From NCBI GenBank assembly GCA_018624035.1, contig JAAZUU010000010.1, positions 1 to 36,013 of the forward strand: a stretch of DNA of 36,013 bases, written 5' to 3'. Every line of letters starts with the position of its first letter. The stretch's first letter is position 1. The position numbers were made by a program, and so were the translations under genes. The DNA comes from Rhodobiaceae bacterium (lineage in GTDB: Bacteria; Pseudomonadota; Alphaproteobacteria; Puniceispirillales; Puniceispirillaceae). This document shows, piece by piece, positions 25,326 through 33,219 of this stretch. Under the pieces are notes generated by a model that made no database searches, was not told the origin of the DNA, and saw only the letters and a list, made by a program, of their open reading frames with translations.

Positions 25326-26051
25326 TCAGAGCGCGCCGCGTACCGCGGTGTCCTGCAGCGTGAAGAGCTGCCGGCATCCGGCCTCCGCCAGATCGAGGAT
25401 CCGGTTCAGCTCGTCGCGGCTGAAGGGCCGCTCCTCGCCTGTTGCCTGGATTTCGACCAGCCCGCCATCGGCGCTGAGAACAAAATTCGCATCGACCTCG
25501 GCGGCGCTGTCCTCGCCATAATCAAGATCGGCGATCGGCTGGCCCTGCCAGACGCCGCAGGAAATGGCGGCGATATTGTCGGTCATCGGTTGGCGCGTGA
25601 TCGCGCCCGACAGCAGCATTTTCTCGCAGGCGATCCGCAACGCCACCCAGGCACCGGTAATGGCCGCGGTTCGCGTGCCGCCATCCGCCTGGATAACGTC
25701 GCAATCCAGCTTGATCTGGTGTTCGCCAAGCGCCTCGAGATCGGTGACGGAACGCAGTGCCCGCCCGATCAGACGCTGGATTTCAAGGGTCCGTCCACCC
25801 TGCTTGCCGCGTGCCGCCTCGCGGTCGGTGCGGCTGTGCGTTGCGCGGGGCAGCATGCCGTATTCGGCTGTTACCCACCCACGTCCGGTGTTGCGCAGGA
25901 AATGCGGCACGCGATCCTCGACCGAGGCCGTGCACAACACATGCGTATTGCCGAATTTTGCCAGACAGGAGCCCTCGGCATGCAGAGAGACGCCAGCTTC
26001 AAGCGTCACGGAGCGGAGATCGGCGGCCGCGCGGCCGGAGGAACGATTCAT
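25326..26051 (-). CDS. rph: Ribonuclease PH
   Basis: RNase PH trims the 3' ends of tRNA precursors by phosphorolysis. The 241-residue protein has the family sequence [19 protein letters not shown] near the N-terminus, then [17 protein letters not shown], followed by [22 protein letters not shown] and the [14 protein letters not shown] region. Length and motifs are complete. It is divergent from hrcA, and the 159-bp space between them holds a 16-bp direct repeat. Confidence 0.97.
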   Translation of the reverse strand: MNRSSGRAAADLRSVTLEAGVSLHAEGSCLAKFGNTHVLCTASVEDRVPHFLRNTGRGWVTAEYGMLPRATHSRTDREAARGKQGGRTLEIQRLIGRALRSVTDLEALGEHQIKLDCDVIQADGGTRTAAITGAWVALRIACEKMLLSGAITRQPMTDNIAAISCGVWQGQPIADLDYGEDSAAEVDANFVLSADGGLVEIQATGEERPFSRDELNRILDLAEAGCRQLFTLQDTAVRGAL

Positions 26052-26096
26052 GGAACCCTCGTAAAGATGTGTCGGTCTGTCGTTGCCCCCATGAGG

Positions 26097-26128
26097 CTAT
26101 GCATCTGTGTGTCTATGCATCTGTTGCC
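26097..26128. repeat. Near-identical 16-bp direct repeat in the rph-hrcA spacer
   Basis: CTATGCATCTGTGTGT (26097-26112) is followed directly by CTATGCATCTGTTGCC (26113-26128); the first 12 bases are identical. It lies in the divergent promoter region of rph and hrcA. It could be an operator pair or a small duplication. No CIRCE inverted repeat is seen here. Confidence 0.85.
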
Positions 26129-26210
26129 ATATGACCATATTGCCGCGGCGAGGCAGGAGACGGGCAGACCGACATTGACCCGTTATTATGCGTTACCCTA
26201 AGCTGGAAAT

Positions 26211-27266
26211 ATGAATGACGCCACCCTTCTCGGCCTGAAACCAAGGGCGATCGAAATTTTCAACGCCCTTGTCGCCGCCTATCTTGAATCCGGCCAGCCA
26301 ATCGGGTCGAAGATGCTGGCGCGGCGGCTGCGCCTTGATCTGTCGCCGGCATCGATCCGCAGCAACATGAGCGATCTCGAGGCGGCCGGGCTGCTGTTCT
26401 CGCCGCATGTCTCGGCCGGGCGGGTGCCGACCGAAACCGGTCTGCGCATGTTCGTCGACGGGTTGATGGAATACAGTCCCGACCTGACGGATGAGGACCG
26501 GATGTCGATCGACGGGGAATGCGCGATGCGCGGCATATCCGTTGATGATCTTCTGGAAAAGACGACCCGCACCCTGTCCGGCCTGTCACGCTGTGCCAGC
26601 CTTGTGCTGTCCCCGAAAAGCAATGCCGAGTTGCAGCATTTCGAATTCGTGCCGCTTGGCGAGAATCGGGCCCTTGCGGTGTTGGTGCGCATGGATGGCC
26701 GCGTGGAGAACCGGCTGATCGATCTGCCTGCCGGGGTGCCGCAATCGGCGATGGTGCGGGCCAGCAACTACATGAATGCGCGTCTGTCCGGGCGTGACCT
26801 GCGTGCCGCCACCGGGCTGATCCGCTCGGAGATCGCCGTGCACCGGGCCGAACTCGACGAAATGTCCCGCCAGCTTGTCGAGGCCGGTGTCGGTCTTTGG
26901 ACCGCGGGAGAGTTGGCGGAGGATGCCGTGCTGGTGATGCGGGGCCAGGCCAATCTTCTCGAGGATCTTGAGGCCGGTGATGATCTCGACACGATCAGGC
27001 AACTGTTCTCCGAGCTCGAGGCGCGAGAGAACGCACTTCGCCTTCTGGAAGCGACAAGTGGCGGCGACGGGGTGAAAATCTTCATTGGTGCCGAGCACCG
27101 GATGTTTGTGAATACCGGCTGCTCGCTGGTCATCGCGCCCTATCACAATGCCGACAGGAATGTCATCGGCGCCATCGGCGTTTTGGGGCCTCGTCATATG
27201 AACTACGCCAGGATTATCCCGATGGTCGATTACACCAGCCGTGCCATTGCCGCGGTCCTCAGTTGA
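26211..27266 (+). CDS. hrcA: Heat-inducible transcription repressor HrcA
   Basis: HrcA represses groESL and sometimes dnaK operons by binding the CIRCE inverted repeat and is activated by GroEL. The 351-residue protein has an N-terminal winged-helix (about 1-75) with IGSKMLARRLRLDLSPASIRSNMSDLEAAGLL, followed by SAGRVPTETGLRMFVD, the family signature. The C-terminal GAF-like domain ends with FIGAEH and IGVLGPRHMNYARIIPMVDY, as in HrcA. Length is normal. No CIRCE was found in front of hrcA, grpE, dnaK or dnaJ, so its target (probably groESL) is elsewhere. The 3' end overlaps the convergent zinc-ribbon gene by 8 bp. Confidence 0.96.
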   Translation: MNDATLLGLKPRAIEIFNALVAAYLESGQPIGSKMLARRLRLDLSPASIRSNMSDLEAAGLLFSPHVSAGRVPTETGLRMFVDGLMEYSPDLTDEDRMSIDGECAMRGISVDDLLEKTTRTLSGLSRCASLVLSPKSNAELQHFEFVPLGENRALAVLVRMDGRVENRLIDLPAGVPQSAMVRASNYMNARLSGRDLRAATGLIRSEIAVHRAELDEMSRQLVEAGVGLWTAGELAEDAVLVMRGQANLLEDLEAGDDLDTIRQLFSELEARENALRLLEATSGGDGVKIFIGAEHRMFVNTGCSLVIAPYHNADRNVIGAIGVLGPRHMNYARIIPMVDYTSRAIAAVLS

Positions 27267-27777
27267 TGTCCCGAAGATGACCGATTGATTCCGTCAGGAT
27301 CTGCCGCGGCCCGGCAAGCCAGCCATGACCGGCAAGGTTGCGGAGTTCGATATAACCTTCATGCTGACCCCACAGCACCGCGCTGCCGGTGACTATGCCG
27401 GCGCACAGGATCATGATCAGCCGGTCCAGACGCGCCGTATCGCCAGTGCCATGATAGGGAAAACCGGCAGCGCAACAGGGACAGCTCAGCCGCAACGGCG
27501 TGTCAGGCGACATAAGCCCATCCCGCGCCCGTCCCGGCACCCTCAACTCCGCGTTACAGACATGACAGACAATGAGGTGGTGGCTCTGCCGCGCCGAGAC
27601 CGATCTGTCGAAAGGGCGCCGGATATCATGCGCAGGCCCAAAATCATCACGCGGGCCCTGCCGCTGAACGGTGAAGACGCGGCGGCAGCGGTGACAGCGC
27701 ACCGGCATGTCGTAATAGCGTCGCAGCCTGTCCGGCACCGACAGGGCGTTCTGGCAATGCGGGCTTGTCAGCTGCAT
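27259..27777 (-). CDS. Uncharacterised zinc-ribbon membrane protein
   Basis: I do not recognise this 172-residue protein beyond its ribbons. The N-terminus resembles the MJ0042-type zinc ribbon (pattern CPxC...CxxC), but the first Cys is replaced by Ser: it reads SPHC, then CHRC about 20 residues later. A second four-Cys ribbon is formed by CHVC (about 91-94) and CPCC (about 119-122). Near the C-terminus one hydrophobic segment (about 140-160, LDRLIMILCAGIVTGSAVLWG) looks like a membrane helix, which would place the ribbons on one side of the membrane. It is convergent with hrcA and upstream of a small hairpin (27798-27822). Metal binding of the first ribbon is doubtful. Confidence 0.7.
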   Translation of the reverse strand: MQLTSPHCQNALSVPDRLRRYYDMPVRCHRCRRVFTVQRQGPRDDFGPAHDIRRPFDRSVSARQSHHLIVCHVCNAELRVPGRARDGLMSPDTPLRLSCPCCAAGFPYHGTGDTARLDRLIMILCAGIVTGSAVLWGQHEGYIELRNLAGHGWLAGPRQILTESIGHLRDIN

Positions 27778-27797
27778 CTGTGATCGCGACCCGTTGA

Positions 27798-27822
27798 CTG
27801 GACGGCGGGATGTGCCGTCCGG
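27798..27822. other. Inverted repeat in the zinc-ribbon gene leader
   Basis: GGACGGC (27800-27806) and GCCGTCC (27814-27820) pair around a 7-base loop; a wobble pair and one more pair extend the stem to 9. No T-run follows on either strand, so it is not a plain terminator. It lies about 20-45 bp upstream of the zinc-ribbon gene start and downstream of the acidic-protein gene. It could be a binding site or an RNA hairpin. Confidence 0.55.
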
Positions 27823-27883
27823 TCCTTTGTGCCGCGACAGTGACTAAAAAATCGTTAGCAAGGTGAAAAATAAGTCTCGTCGA

Positions 27884-28840
27884 TTAGCTGTCGGATTTCT
27901 CTTTCGCCGTTTGGGTCTTTTTTGCACGGGTGGCTGCCTTCTTCCCGGAGGCCTTCTTCCCGGCCGCGCCGGCGGCGGCCGCTTTTTTCGCGCGTGTTTT
28001 CGGTTGCGCCGCGGGAAGCTCCTGCAATGCCTCGGCAATGGCAGCCTTGATCATTGGCCGCAGATCAGCCGCCACCACAGCCTGTAATTCGCTGCGCATC
28101 GCGGCGACAAGCTCGGCCTTTATCGCGGCCAGATCGACCGGCTCAGGCGAATCATCGGATTTCCCGACAGCGGCGGCGATTTCCTGCATCGCGGCCTCCA
28201 TATCCGGGTCATCAATGCTGTCCGTATTGCCAGCATCGCTGATGGTGCGGTCGATATCGGTGCCGGCCGGGCCGTCAATGCTGCCAAGGGCGGTCTTGTC
28301 TTCCCAGGCCTGTCGCACCAGCTTCTGGATGTCAGCGACATCAATATCGGCCATCGCATCGCTGTTGGCCGGTGCCGGCGGCTCGTTCGGAAGCGCCGGT
28401 TCGGACGCGCTTGCCGGCCTGTCGGTGTTCATGTCGGTGTTGGTATCGCCGCCGATATCGTCACTGTTGGGCGATTCGGAGATGGCGGGGGTCGGGGGGC
28501 TGTCAATGGCAGGCAATGCCTCGCCGGCATCGAAAGGCCCCTCCGTGTTGCCACCAGAACCGGCCACCGGACGACCTTGCGCGGCGCCTGTCATGTCCGT
28601 GGATGGCGGCGGCGCGCCACGGGGTGATATCCTGTCCGGCATTTCACGTTCGGCAAGGTTGCGCAAATCATCAAACCGGCGGGCGATTGGCGGACGCCCG
28701 TCGCCTGCCCGGGTCTCGAAATCCACCTCGACCGGGGTCATGGCTTGTGATTCGATCACGGCAAACATCGCCTGGCCCTCGGCGGCTGATTTCCGCGACT
28801 GCTCATAAAGCGCCATGATTGATTGTCTGACGGTCGCCAT
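27884..28840 (-). CDS. Uncharacterised acidic protein with Lys/Ala-rich tail
   Basis: I do not recognise a family. Taking the ATG at 28840 (AGAGG close upstream; a further ATG at 28903 is possible) the protein has 318 residues in three parts. The N-terminal 60 residues are helical with mixed charge (VRQSIMALYEQSRKSAAEG). The middle (about 75-235) is Pro/Asp/Ala-rich and strongly acidic, probably disordered. The last part is a predicted long helix (about 236-276, IKAELVAAMRSELQ and LRPMIKAAIAEALQEL), then a 42-residue Lys/Ala/Thr tail of the kind seen in histone-H1-like bacterial proteins. DNA or RNA binding through the tail is likely, but that is inference. Its layout recalls scaffold proteins such as PopZ, though I see no PopZ signature. 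It is divergent from grpE. Confidence 0.7.
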   Translation of the reverse strand: MATVRQSIMALYEQSRKSAAEGQAMFAVIESQAMTPVEVDFETRAGDGRPPIARRFDDLRNLAEREMPDRISPRGAPPPSTDMTGAAQGRPVAGSGGNTEGPFDAGEALPAIDSPPTPAISESPNSDDIGGDTNTDMNTDRPASASEPALPNEPPAPANSDAMADIDVADIQKLVRQAWEDKTALGSIDGPAGTDIDRTISDAGNTDSIDDPDMEAAMQEIAAAVGKSDDSPEPVDLAAIKAELVAAMRSELQAVVAADLRPMIKAAIAEALQELPAAQPKTRAKKAAAAGAAGKKASGKKAATRAKKTQTAKEKSDS

Positions 28841-29020
28841 TGGCCTCTGCCCTGTCTGCGTGGTGACGGCCCGGGCCGTCTGCAATGATGGCAAGTCTCG
28901 CATATTCAATTTCTGCCGACAACATGACCGGCCGGCCGTGGTCCGACCCGTTCGGGTGTCGCCGCACTGTGGCCATCACGCAACTTCCATGCCGTTTGTG
29001 AAGATTCCGGCGTCCTTGCC

Positions 29021-29049
29021 CTTGGCTGACATCACAAATGGACCTAAAT
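29021..29049 (+). promoter_or_regulatory. Possible sigma-32-like promoter of grpE
   Basis: CTTG (29021-29024) and CCTAAAT (29043-29049) are separated by 18 bases, close to the alphaproteobacterial heat-shock form CTTG-N17-CCTATAT. It is 58 bp upstream of the grpE ATG. The match is weaker than that of dnaK. Confidence 0.35.
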
Positions 29050-29106
29050 AACGCTACGCAAAGGACGAAATGTCTGGCAGGTGCCGACAGAAATGAAGGA
29101 CGGATG

Positions 29107-29808
29107 ATGGCTGAAAACAAAAAGGATGTGGCGGCAGACGCCGCTCCCGACGGGGATGTGCATATGGACGCCGGGGGTGACGAGGCCGCGCCGGCGACAA
29201 CGGAGACCGCAGCGGCGGGCGAATCGGTATCCTGGGACGCCGGATCGCTGCCCGAAGCCAGTGACGCGGTCGAGAGCGATGACATTGTCAATGATGATGC
29301 CTTCGAAGCGCTGATCGCCGAACGCGATTCGCTGAAAGACCAGCTTCTTCGCGCGCTTGCCGATGTCGAGAATATGCGTCGCCGCACCGAGCGCGAGGTG
29401 GAGACCGCCCGCAAATACAGCCATACTGGATTCGCCCGCGATCTGGTCGGCGCGATCGACAATCTGGCGCGCGCCATCGATGCCGCGCCGGCTGCCGATG
29501 ACGAAGCGGTCGGGGAATCGGTGAACGCGCTGATTACCGGCCTCGAGATGAGCTGGACCGAAATCCAGTCCACGATGGAGCGGCACGGGATCAGGCGGAT
29601 CAGCCCGCTTGGCGAGAAGTTCGACTATAATTTCCATCAGGCCATGTTCGAGATGCCGCATCCCGACCAGCCGCCCGGAACCGTGGTCGAGGTGGTGCAG
29701 CATGGCTATGTGCTTCATGACAGGCTGCTGCGTCCGGCGATGGTGGGTGTCGCCAAGGCGGCGGACCCGGCGCCCGACGCAGAACCGCCGGCCGAGGATG
29801 CCGGCTGA
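29107..29808 (+). CDS. grpE: GrpE nucleotide exchange factor for DnaK
   Basis: GrpE is the exchange factor that makes DnaK release ADP. The 233-residue protein has an acidic N-terminal tail (about 1-70), a long coiled-coil dimerisation helix with RDSLKDQLLRALADVENMRRRTEREVE, then the C-terminal beta domain with QSTMERHGIRRISPLGEKFD, FDYNFHQAMFEMP and VVEVVQHGYVLHDRLLRPAMVGVAK. It is preceded by AAGGA with two adjacent ATGs (29104, 29107); the second has the better spacing. Its 3' end runs into a tandem repeat, and the gene ends 213 bp before dnaK. It is divergent from the acidic-protein gene. Confidence 0.95.
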   Translation: MAENKKDVAADAAPDGDVHMDAGGDEAAPATTETAAAGESVSWDAGSLPEASDAVESDDIVNDDAFEALIAERDSLKDQLLRALADVENMRRRTEREVETARKYSHTGFARDLVGAIDNLARAIDAAPAADDEAVGESVNALITGLEMSWTEIQSTMERHGIRRISPLGEKFDYNFHQAMFEMPHPDQPPGTVVEVVQHGYVLHDRLLRPAMVGVAKAADPAPDAEPPAEDAG

Positions 29809-29852
29809 GGATGCCGGGTAAGGATGTCGGGTAAGGATGCCGGTAAGGATGG
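29796..29852. repeat. About 13-bp tandem repeats at the grpE 3' end
   Basis: Units reading GAGGATGCCGGCT, GAGGATGCCGGGTA, AGGATGTCGGGTA and AGGATGCCGGTA follow each other. They include the grpE stop codon and run about 44 bp past it. The unit length varies from 12 to 14, so the array shifts frame and provides stops. The last copy ends just before the dnaK promoter. Confidence 0.88.
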
Positions 29853-29865
29853 TCCAGTGACCGCA

Positions 29866-29893
29866 CTTGTAACCGGAACAGCGCGTCCTATAT
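29866..29893 (+). promoter_or_regulatory. Candidate sigma-32 (RpoH) promoter of dnaK
   Basis: CTTGTAA (29866-29872) and CCTATAT (29887-29893) lie 14 bp apart, with 17 bp from CTTG to CCTATAT, in good agreement with alphaproteobacterial RpoH promoters. Transcription would start near 29900 and give a leader of about 120 bases before dnaK, whose ribosome-binding site is AGGAG. Confidence 0.7.
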
Positions 29894-30021
29894 GGACGGT
29901 GTAATTCAACAGCAAGAGCATGACCTGCCAGCGCGGTGCCATGGGCGCTACAGGGCCAAATGCCGGAACGTCACCAGGGTGTCAGTCCAGAGGGAACTGG
30001 TGGACAGGAAAGGAGATCGTC

Positions 30022-31932
30022 ATGGGGAAAGTTATTGGAATAGACCTTGGAACGACAAATTCATGCGTTGCCGTGATGGATGGCAAGGACGCCCGCGTTA
30101 TTGAAAACGCCGAGGGCGCCCGCACCACCCCGTCGATGGTCGCCTTCGCCGACGACGGCGAACGGCTTGTCGGCCAGGCCGCGAAGCGGCAGGCGGTGAC
30201 CAACCCCGAAAAGACGCTTTTCGCGATCAAGCGGCTGATCGGGCGTCGCCATGATGATACGGCGACAAAGAAATTCACCGAGCTCGTTCCCTATGAAATC
30301 ACCAACGCGAAGAACGGTGATGCCTGGGTCAAGGTCGATGGCGAGGAATATTCACCAAGCCAGATTTCCGGGTTCACGCTTCGCAAGCTGAAGGAAGATG
30401 CCGAGGCCTATCTTGGCGAGAGCGTGACCGAAGCCGTGATCACCGTGCCGGCCTATTTCAACGACTCACAGCGTCAGGCCACCAAGGATGCCGGCAAGAT
30501 TGCCGGTCTCGAGGTTCTGCGGATCATCAACGAGCCGACGGCGGCGGCGCTTGCCTATGGACTCGATCGTCGCGAATCCGGCCTGATTGTTGTCTATGAT
30601 CTTGGTGGCGGTACCTTTGATGTGTCGATCCTCGAGGTTGGTGACGGTGTCTTCGAGGTGAAGTCAACCAATGGTGACACCTTCCTCGGTGGCGAGGATT
30701 TCGACCACCATATCATCGAGTTTCTGGCCGAGGAGTTCAAATCGAGCGAGGGTATCGATCTTCGCAAGGACAAGCTGGCCCTGCAGCGTCTGAAGGAAGC
30801 TGCCGAAAAGGCGAAGATCGAGCTGTCATCGGCGGTGCAGACAGATGTCAATCTGCCCTTCATCACCGCTGATGCGACCGGCCCCAAGCACCTCAATGTC
30901 AAGCTGACCCGCGCCAAGCTGGAACAGCTGGTCGAAACGCTGGTACAGCGCACGATCAAGCCGTGCCAGGCCGCGCTGAAGGATGCCGGGGTGAAGCCCG
31001 GTGAGATTGACGAGGTCATCCTTGTCGGCGGCATGACCCGCATGCCGAAGATTATCGAAACGGTGAAGGAGTTTTTCGGCGCCGAACCGCACCGGGGCGT
31101 GAACCCGGACGAGGTTGTGGCGTCCGGAGCCGCCATCCAGGCCGGTGTCCTGACCGGCGATGTGAAGGATGTCCTGCTTCTCGACGTCACGCCGTTGTCG
31201 CTTGGCATCGAGACGCTTGGCGGTGTCTTCACCCGCCTGATCGACCGCAACACGACCATCCCGACAAAGAAGAGCCAGGTGTTCTCGACCGCCGATGACA
31301 ATCAGTCGGCCGTGACCATATCGGTCTATCAGGGTGAGCGCGAGATGGCGTCTGACAACAAGCATCTCGGCCAGTTCAATCTGGAAGGCATCGCGCCGGC
31401 GCCGCGCGGGGTGCCGCAGATCGAGGTGACGTTTGACATCGATGCCAACGGCATTGTCAAGGTCAGCGCCAAGGACAAGGCAACCGGCAAGGAGCAGGAG
31501 ATTCGCATCCAGGCCTCAGGCGGTCTTGATGACAGCGAGATCGACCGCATGGTCAGCGAGGCCGAGGCCAACGCCGAGGAAGACAAGAAGCGCCGTGACG
31601 CTGTTGAGAAACGCAATCAGGGCGAAGCGCTTGTCCATGGTGCCGAGAAGGCCATCACCGACCTTGGTGACAAGGCCGACCCGGCAGCAAAGGCCGAGGT
31701 CGAGGCAGGAATCGCCGCACTGAAGGAGGCCCTCGAGGGTGACGATATCGAGGTCATCGCCGCGAAATCGGCCGAATTGTCGCAATCGATGATGAAGATG
31801 GGCGAGGCCGCCTATCAGGCCGAACAGCCTGCGGGCGATGCCGAGGGTGGCAATGCCGGCGATGAGGAAACCGTCGTCGATGCAGAGTTCGAGGAAGTCG
31901 ATGGCGATGATAGTGCCGGCGACAGGAAATAA
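30022..31932 (+). CDS. dnaK: Molecular chaperone DnaK (Hsp70)
   Basis: DnaK is the Hsp70 chaperone that folds proteins together with DnaJ and GrpE. The 636-residue protein starts [20 protein letters not shown] with the first phosphate-binding loop. The ATPase domain shows [34 protein letters not shown] and [19 protein letters not shown]. The substrate domain begins near [14 protein letters not shown], and a helical lid and an acidic tail ending [17 protein letters not shown] complete it. The start codon has AGGAG 7-8 bp upstream; the frame is open 34 codons further upstream. It is expected to be heat-induced through the promoter above and is followed by dnaJ after a hairpin. Confidence 0.98.
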   Translation: MGKVIGIDLGTTNSCVAVMDGKDARVIENAEGARTTPSMVAFADDGERLVGQAAKRQAVTNPEKTLFAIKRLIGRRHDDTATKKFTELVPYEITNAKNGDAWVKVDGEEYSPSQISGFTLRKLKEDAEAYLGESVTEAVITVPAYFNDSQRQATKDAGKIAGLEVLRIINEPTAAALAYGLDRRESGLIVVYDLGGGTFDVSILEVGDGVFEVKSTNGDTFLGGEDFDHHIIEFLAEEFKSSEGIDLRKDKLALQRLKEAAEKAKIELSSAVQTDVNLPFITADATGPKHLNVKLTRAKLEQLVETLVQRTIKPCQAALKDAGVKPGEIDEVILVGGMTRMPKIIETVKEFFGAEPHRGVNPDEVVASGAAIQAGVLTGDVKDVLLLDVTPLSLGIETLGGVFTRLIDRNTTIPTKKSQVFSTADDNQSAVTISVYQGEREMASDNKHLGQFNLEGIAPAPRGVPQIEVTFDIDANGIVKVSAKDKATGKEQEIRIQASGGLDDSEIDRMVSEAEANAEEDKKRRDAVEKRNQGEALVHGAEKAITDLGDKADPAAKAEVEAGIAALKEALEGDDIEVIAAKSAELSQSMMKMGEAAYQAEQPAGDAEGGNAGDEETVVDAEFEEVDGDDSAGDRK

Positions 31933-31948
31933 CCTTTCAAACCATGAC

Positions 31949-31979
31949 GCGGGCGGACGGTGACGACACCGTCCCCCGC
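31949..31979 (+). other. Hairpin between dnaK and dnaJ
   Basis: GCGGGCGGACGGTG (31949-31962) can pair with CACCGTCCCCCGC (31967-31979) through a 4-base loop, with one bulged or mismatched base. The stem is strong, but no T-run follows, so full termination is unlikely. Similar intercistronic hairpins in dnaKJ operons can stabilise the dnaK part of the mRNA or reduce dnaJ expression. Confidence 0.75.
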
Positions 31980-32011
31980 ACTGTTCCATTGGTCAGTCTG
32001 GCGGCGAAGTC

Positions 32012-33142
32012 ATGAGCAAGCGTGATTATTATGATGTTCTCGGCGTGTCCAAGGACGCCGATGAATCCGCGCTCAAATCCGCCTATCGCAAGCTGGCGAT
32101 GAAAAATCACCCCGACCGGAACCCTGATGACGAAGCCGCGGCCGAGCGGTTTCGCGAGGCCACCGAAGCCTATGAGGTTTTGAAGGATTCGCAGAAACGC
32201 GCCGCCTATGACCGCATGGGCCATGCCGCCTTTGACAATGCCGCCGGTGGTGGCTTCGGTGGCGGCTTTGGCGGCGGTGGCTTCGGTGGTGGCGGCTTTG
32301 CCGATATCTTTGACCAGATGTTTTCCGAATTCTCACGCGGCGCCGGCGGGGGCCAGGCCGACCACGGAGGCAATGACCTACGCCATGATCTGAACATTTC
32401 GCTCGAGGAGGCCTTCTCCGGCGTCCAGCGCGATATAAACGTGACCGTTCCGGTTGGCTGTGACGAATGCAGCGGCAGCGGGTCGGCCGCCGGTGCGCAG
32501 CCGCGCAATTGTGGAACCTGTGGTGGCAGTGGCCGTATCCGGGCGCAGCAGGGCTTCTTTGCTGTCGAGCGCACTTGCCACAGCTGTCAGGGTATGGGGC
32601 AGGTCATCACCGACCCTTGCGGTGCTTGCGGCGGCGAGGGCCGGGTGCGGCAGAACAAGATGCTGTCGGTTTCGGTGCCGGCCGGCGTTGACAGCGGCAA
32701 CCGCATCCGCCTGTCGGGCAAGGGCGAGGCCGGGTTCCGCGGTGGTCCGGCCGGCGATCTCTATATCTTCATTTCGGTTGACCCGCATCCCATTCTGGTC
32801 CGTGACGGGGCGGATATTCTAACCCGCATTCCGGTGCCGATGACGACCGCCGCGCTTGGTGGCAGCATCGATGTCCCGACGGTCGAGGGCCGTATGGCGC
32901 GGCTGACCATCGAATCGGGAACACAGTCCGGGAGGCGCTTCCGCATGCGTGGCAAGGGCATGCCGGTGTTGCGTCGCAACACGCGCGGCGACCAGATTGT
33001 CGAGGTGCAGGTTGAAACACCGACGAACCTGACAAAGAAACAAAAGGACCTGTTGAAGCAGTTCGGCGAGGCGGGCGGCACCAGCCCGGAAACCGACAGC
33101 TTTCTGAAACGCGCGCGTCGTATCTGGGCTGACGACGGCTAG
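32012..33142 (+). CDS. dnaJ: Co-chaperone DnaJ (Hsp40)
   Basis: DnaJ delivers clients to DnaK and stimulates its ATPase. The 376-residue protein has a J domain with the invariant HPD (NHPDRNPDD, about residues 33-35) and a Gly/Phe-rich segment (about 75-105). Four CxxCxGxG zinc-binding repeats follow (CDECSGSG, CGTCGGSG, CHSCQGMG, CGACGGEG), and then the C-terminal substrate domain with VPAGVDSGNRIRLSGKGEAG. Length is normal. It lies 79 bp after dnaK, with a hairpin in the gap. Confidence 0.98.
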   Translation: MSKRDYYDVLGVSKDADESALKSAYRKLAMKNHPDRNPDDEAAAERFREATEAYEVLKDSQKRAAYDRMGHAAFDNAAGGGFGGGFGGGGFGGGGFADIFDQMFSEFSRGAGGGQADHGGNDLRHDLNISLEEAFSGVQRDINVTVPVGCDECSGSGSAAGAQPRNCGTCGGSGRIRAQQGFFAVERTCHSCQGMGQVITDPCGACGGEGRVRQNKMLSVSVPAGVDSGNRIRLSGKGEAGFRGGPAGDLYIFISVDPHPILVRDGADILTRIPVPMTTAALGGSIDVPTVEGRMARLTIESGTQSGRRFRMRGKGMPVLRRNTRGDQIVEVQVETPTNLTKKQKDLLKQFGEAGGTSPETDSFLKRARRIWADDG

Positions 33143-33219
33143 TTCGCGCAGCGATTTCATCTTGCCCCGCCGGCGCGGGCTTTATAGTCTCGCCGCATTC
33201 GGCAAGGAGGGCCGCACCA

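Noticed and set aside
26052-26210. CIRCE element in front of hrcA
   Set aside because: No TTAGCACTC or GAGTGCTAA arms or close variants are seen.
27823-27883. Rho-independent terminator after the acidic-protein gene
   Set aside because: There is a run of six T on the minus strand, but no GC-rich stem directly before it.
27930-28808. Plus-strand frame opposite the acidic-protein gene
   Set aside because: Considered as the true gene because the minus-strand protein is unfamiliar. The minus frame has a plausible start, charge-segregated layout and helical C-terminus, while the plus frame is Ala/Ser/Gly-rich without structure. The minus frame is preferred, but not with certainty.
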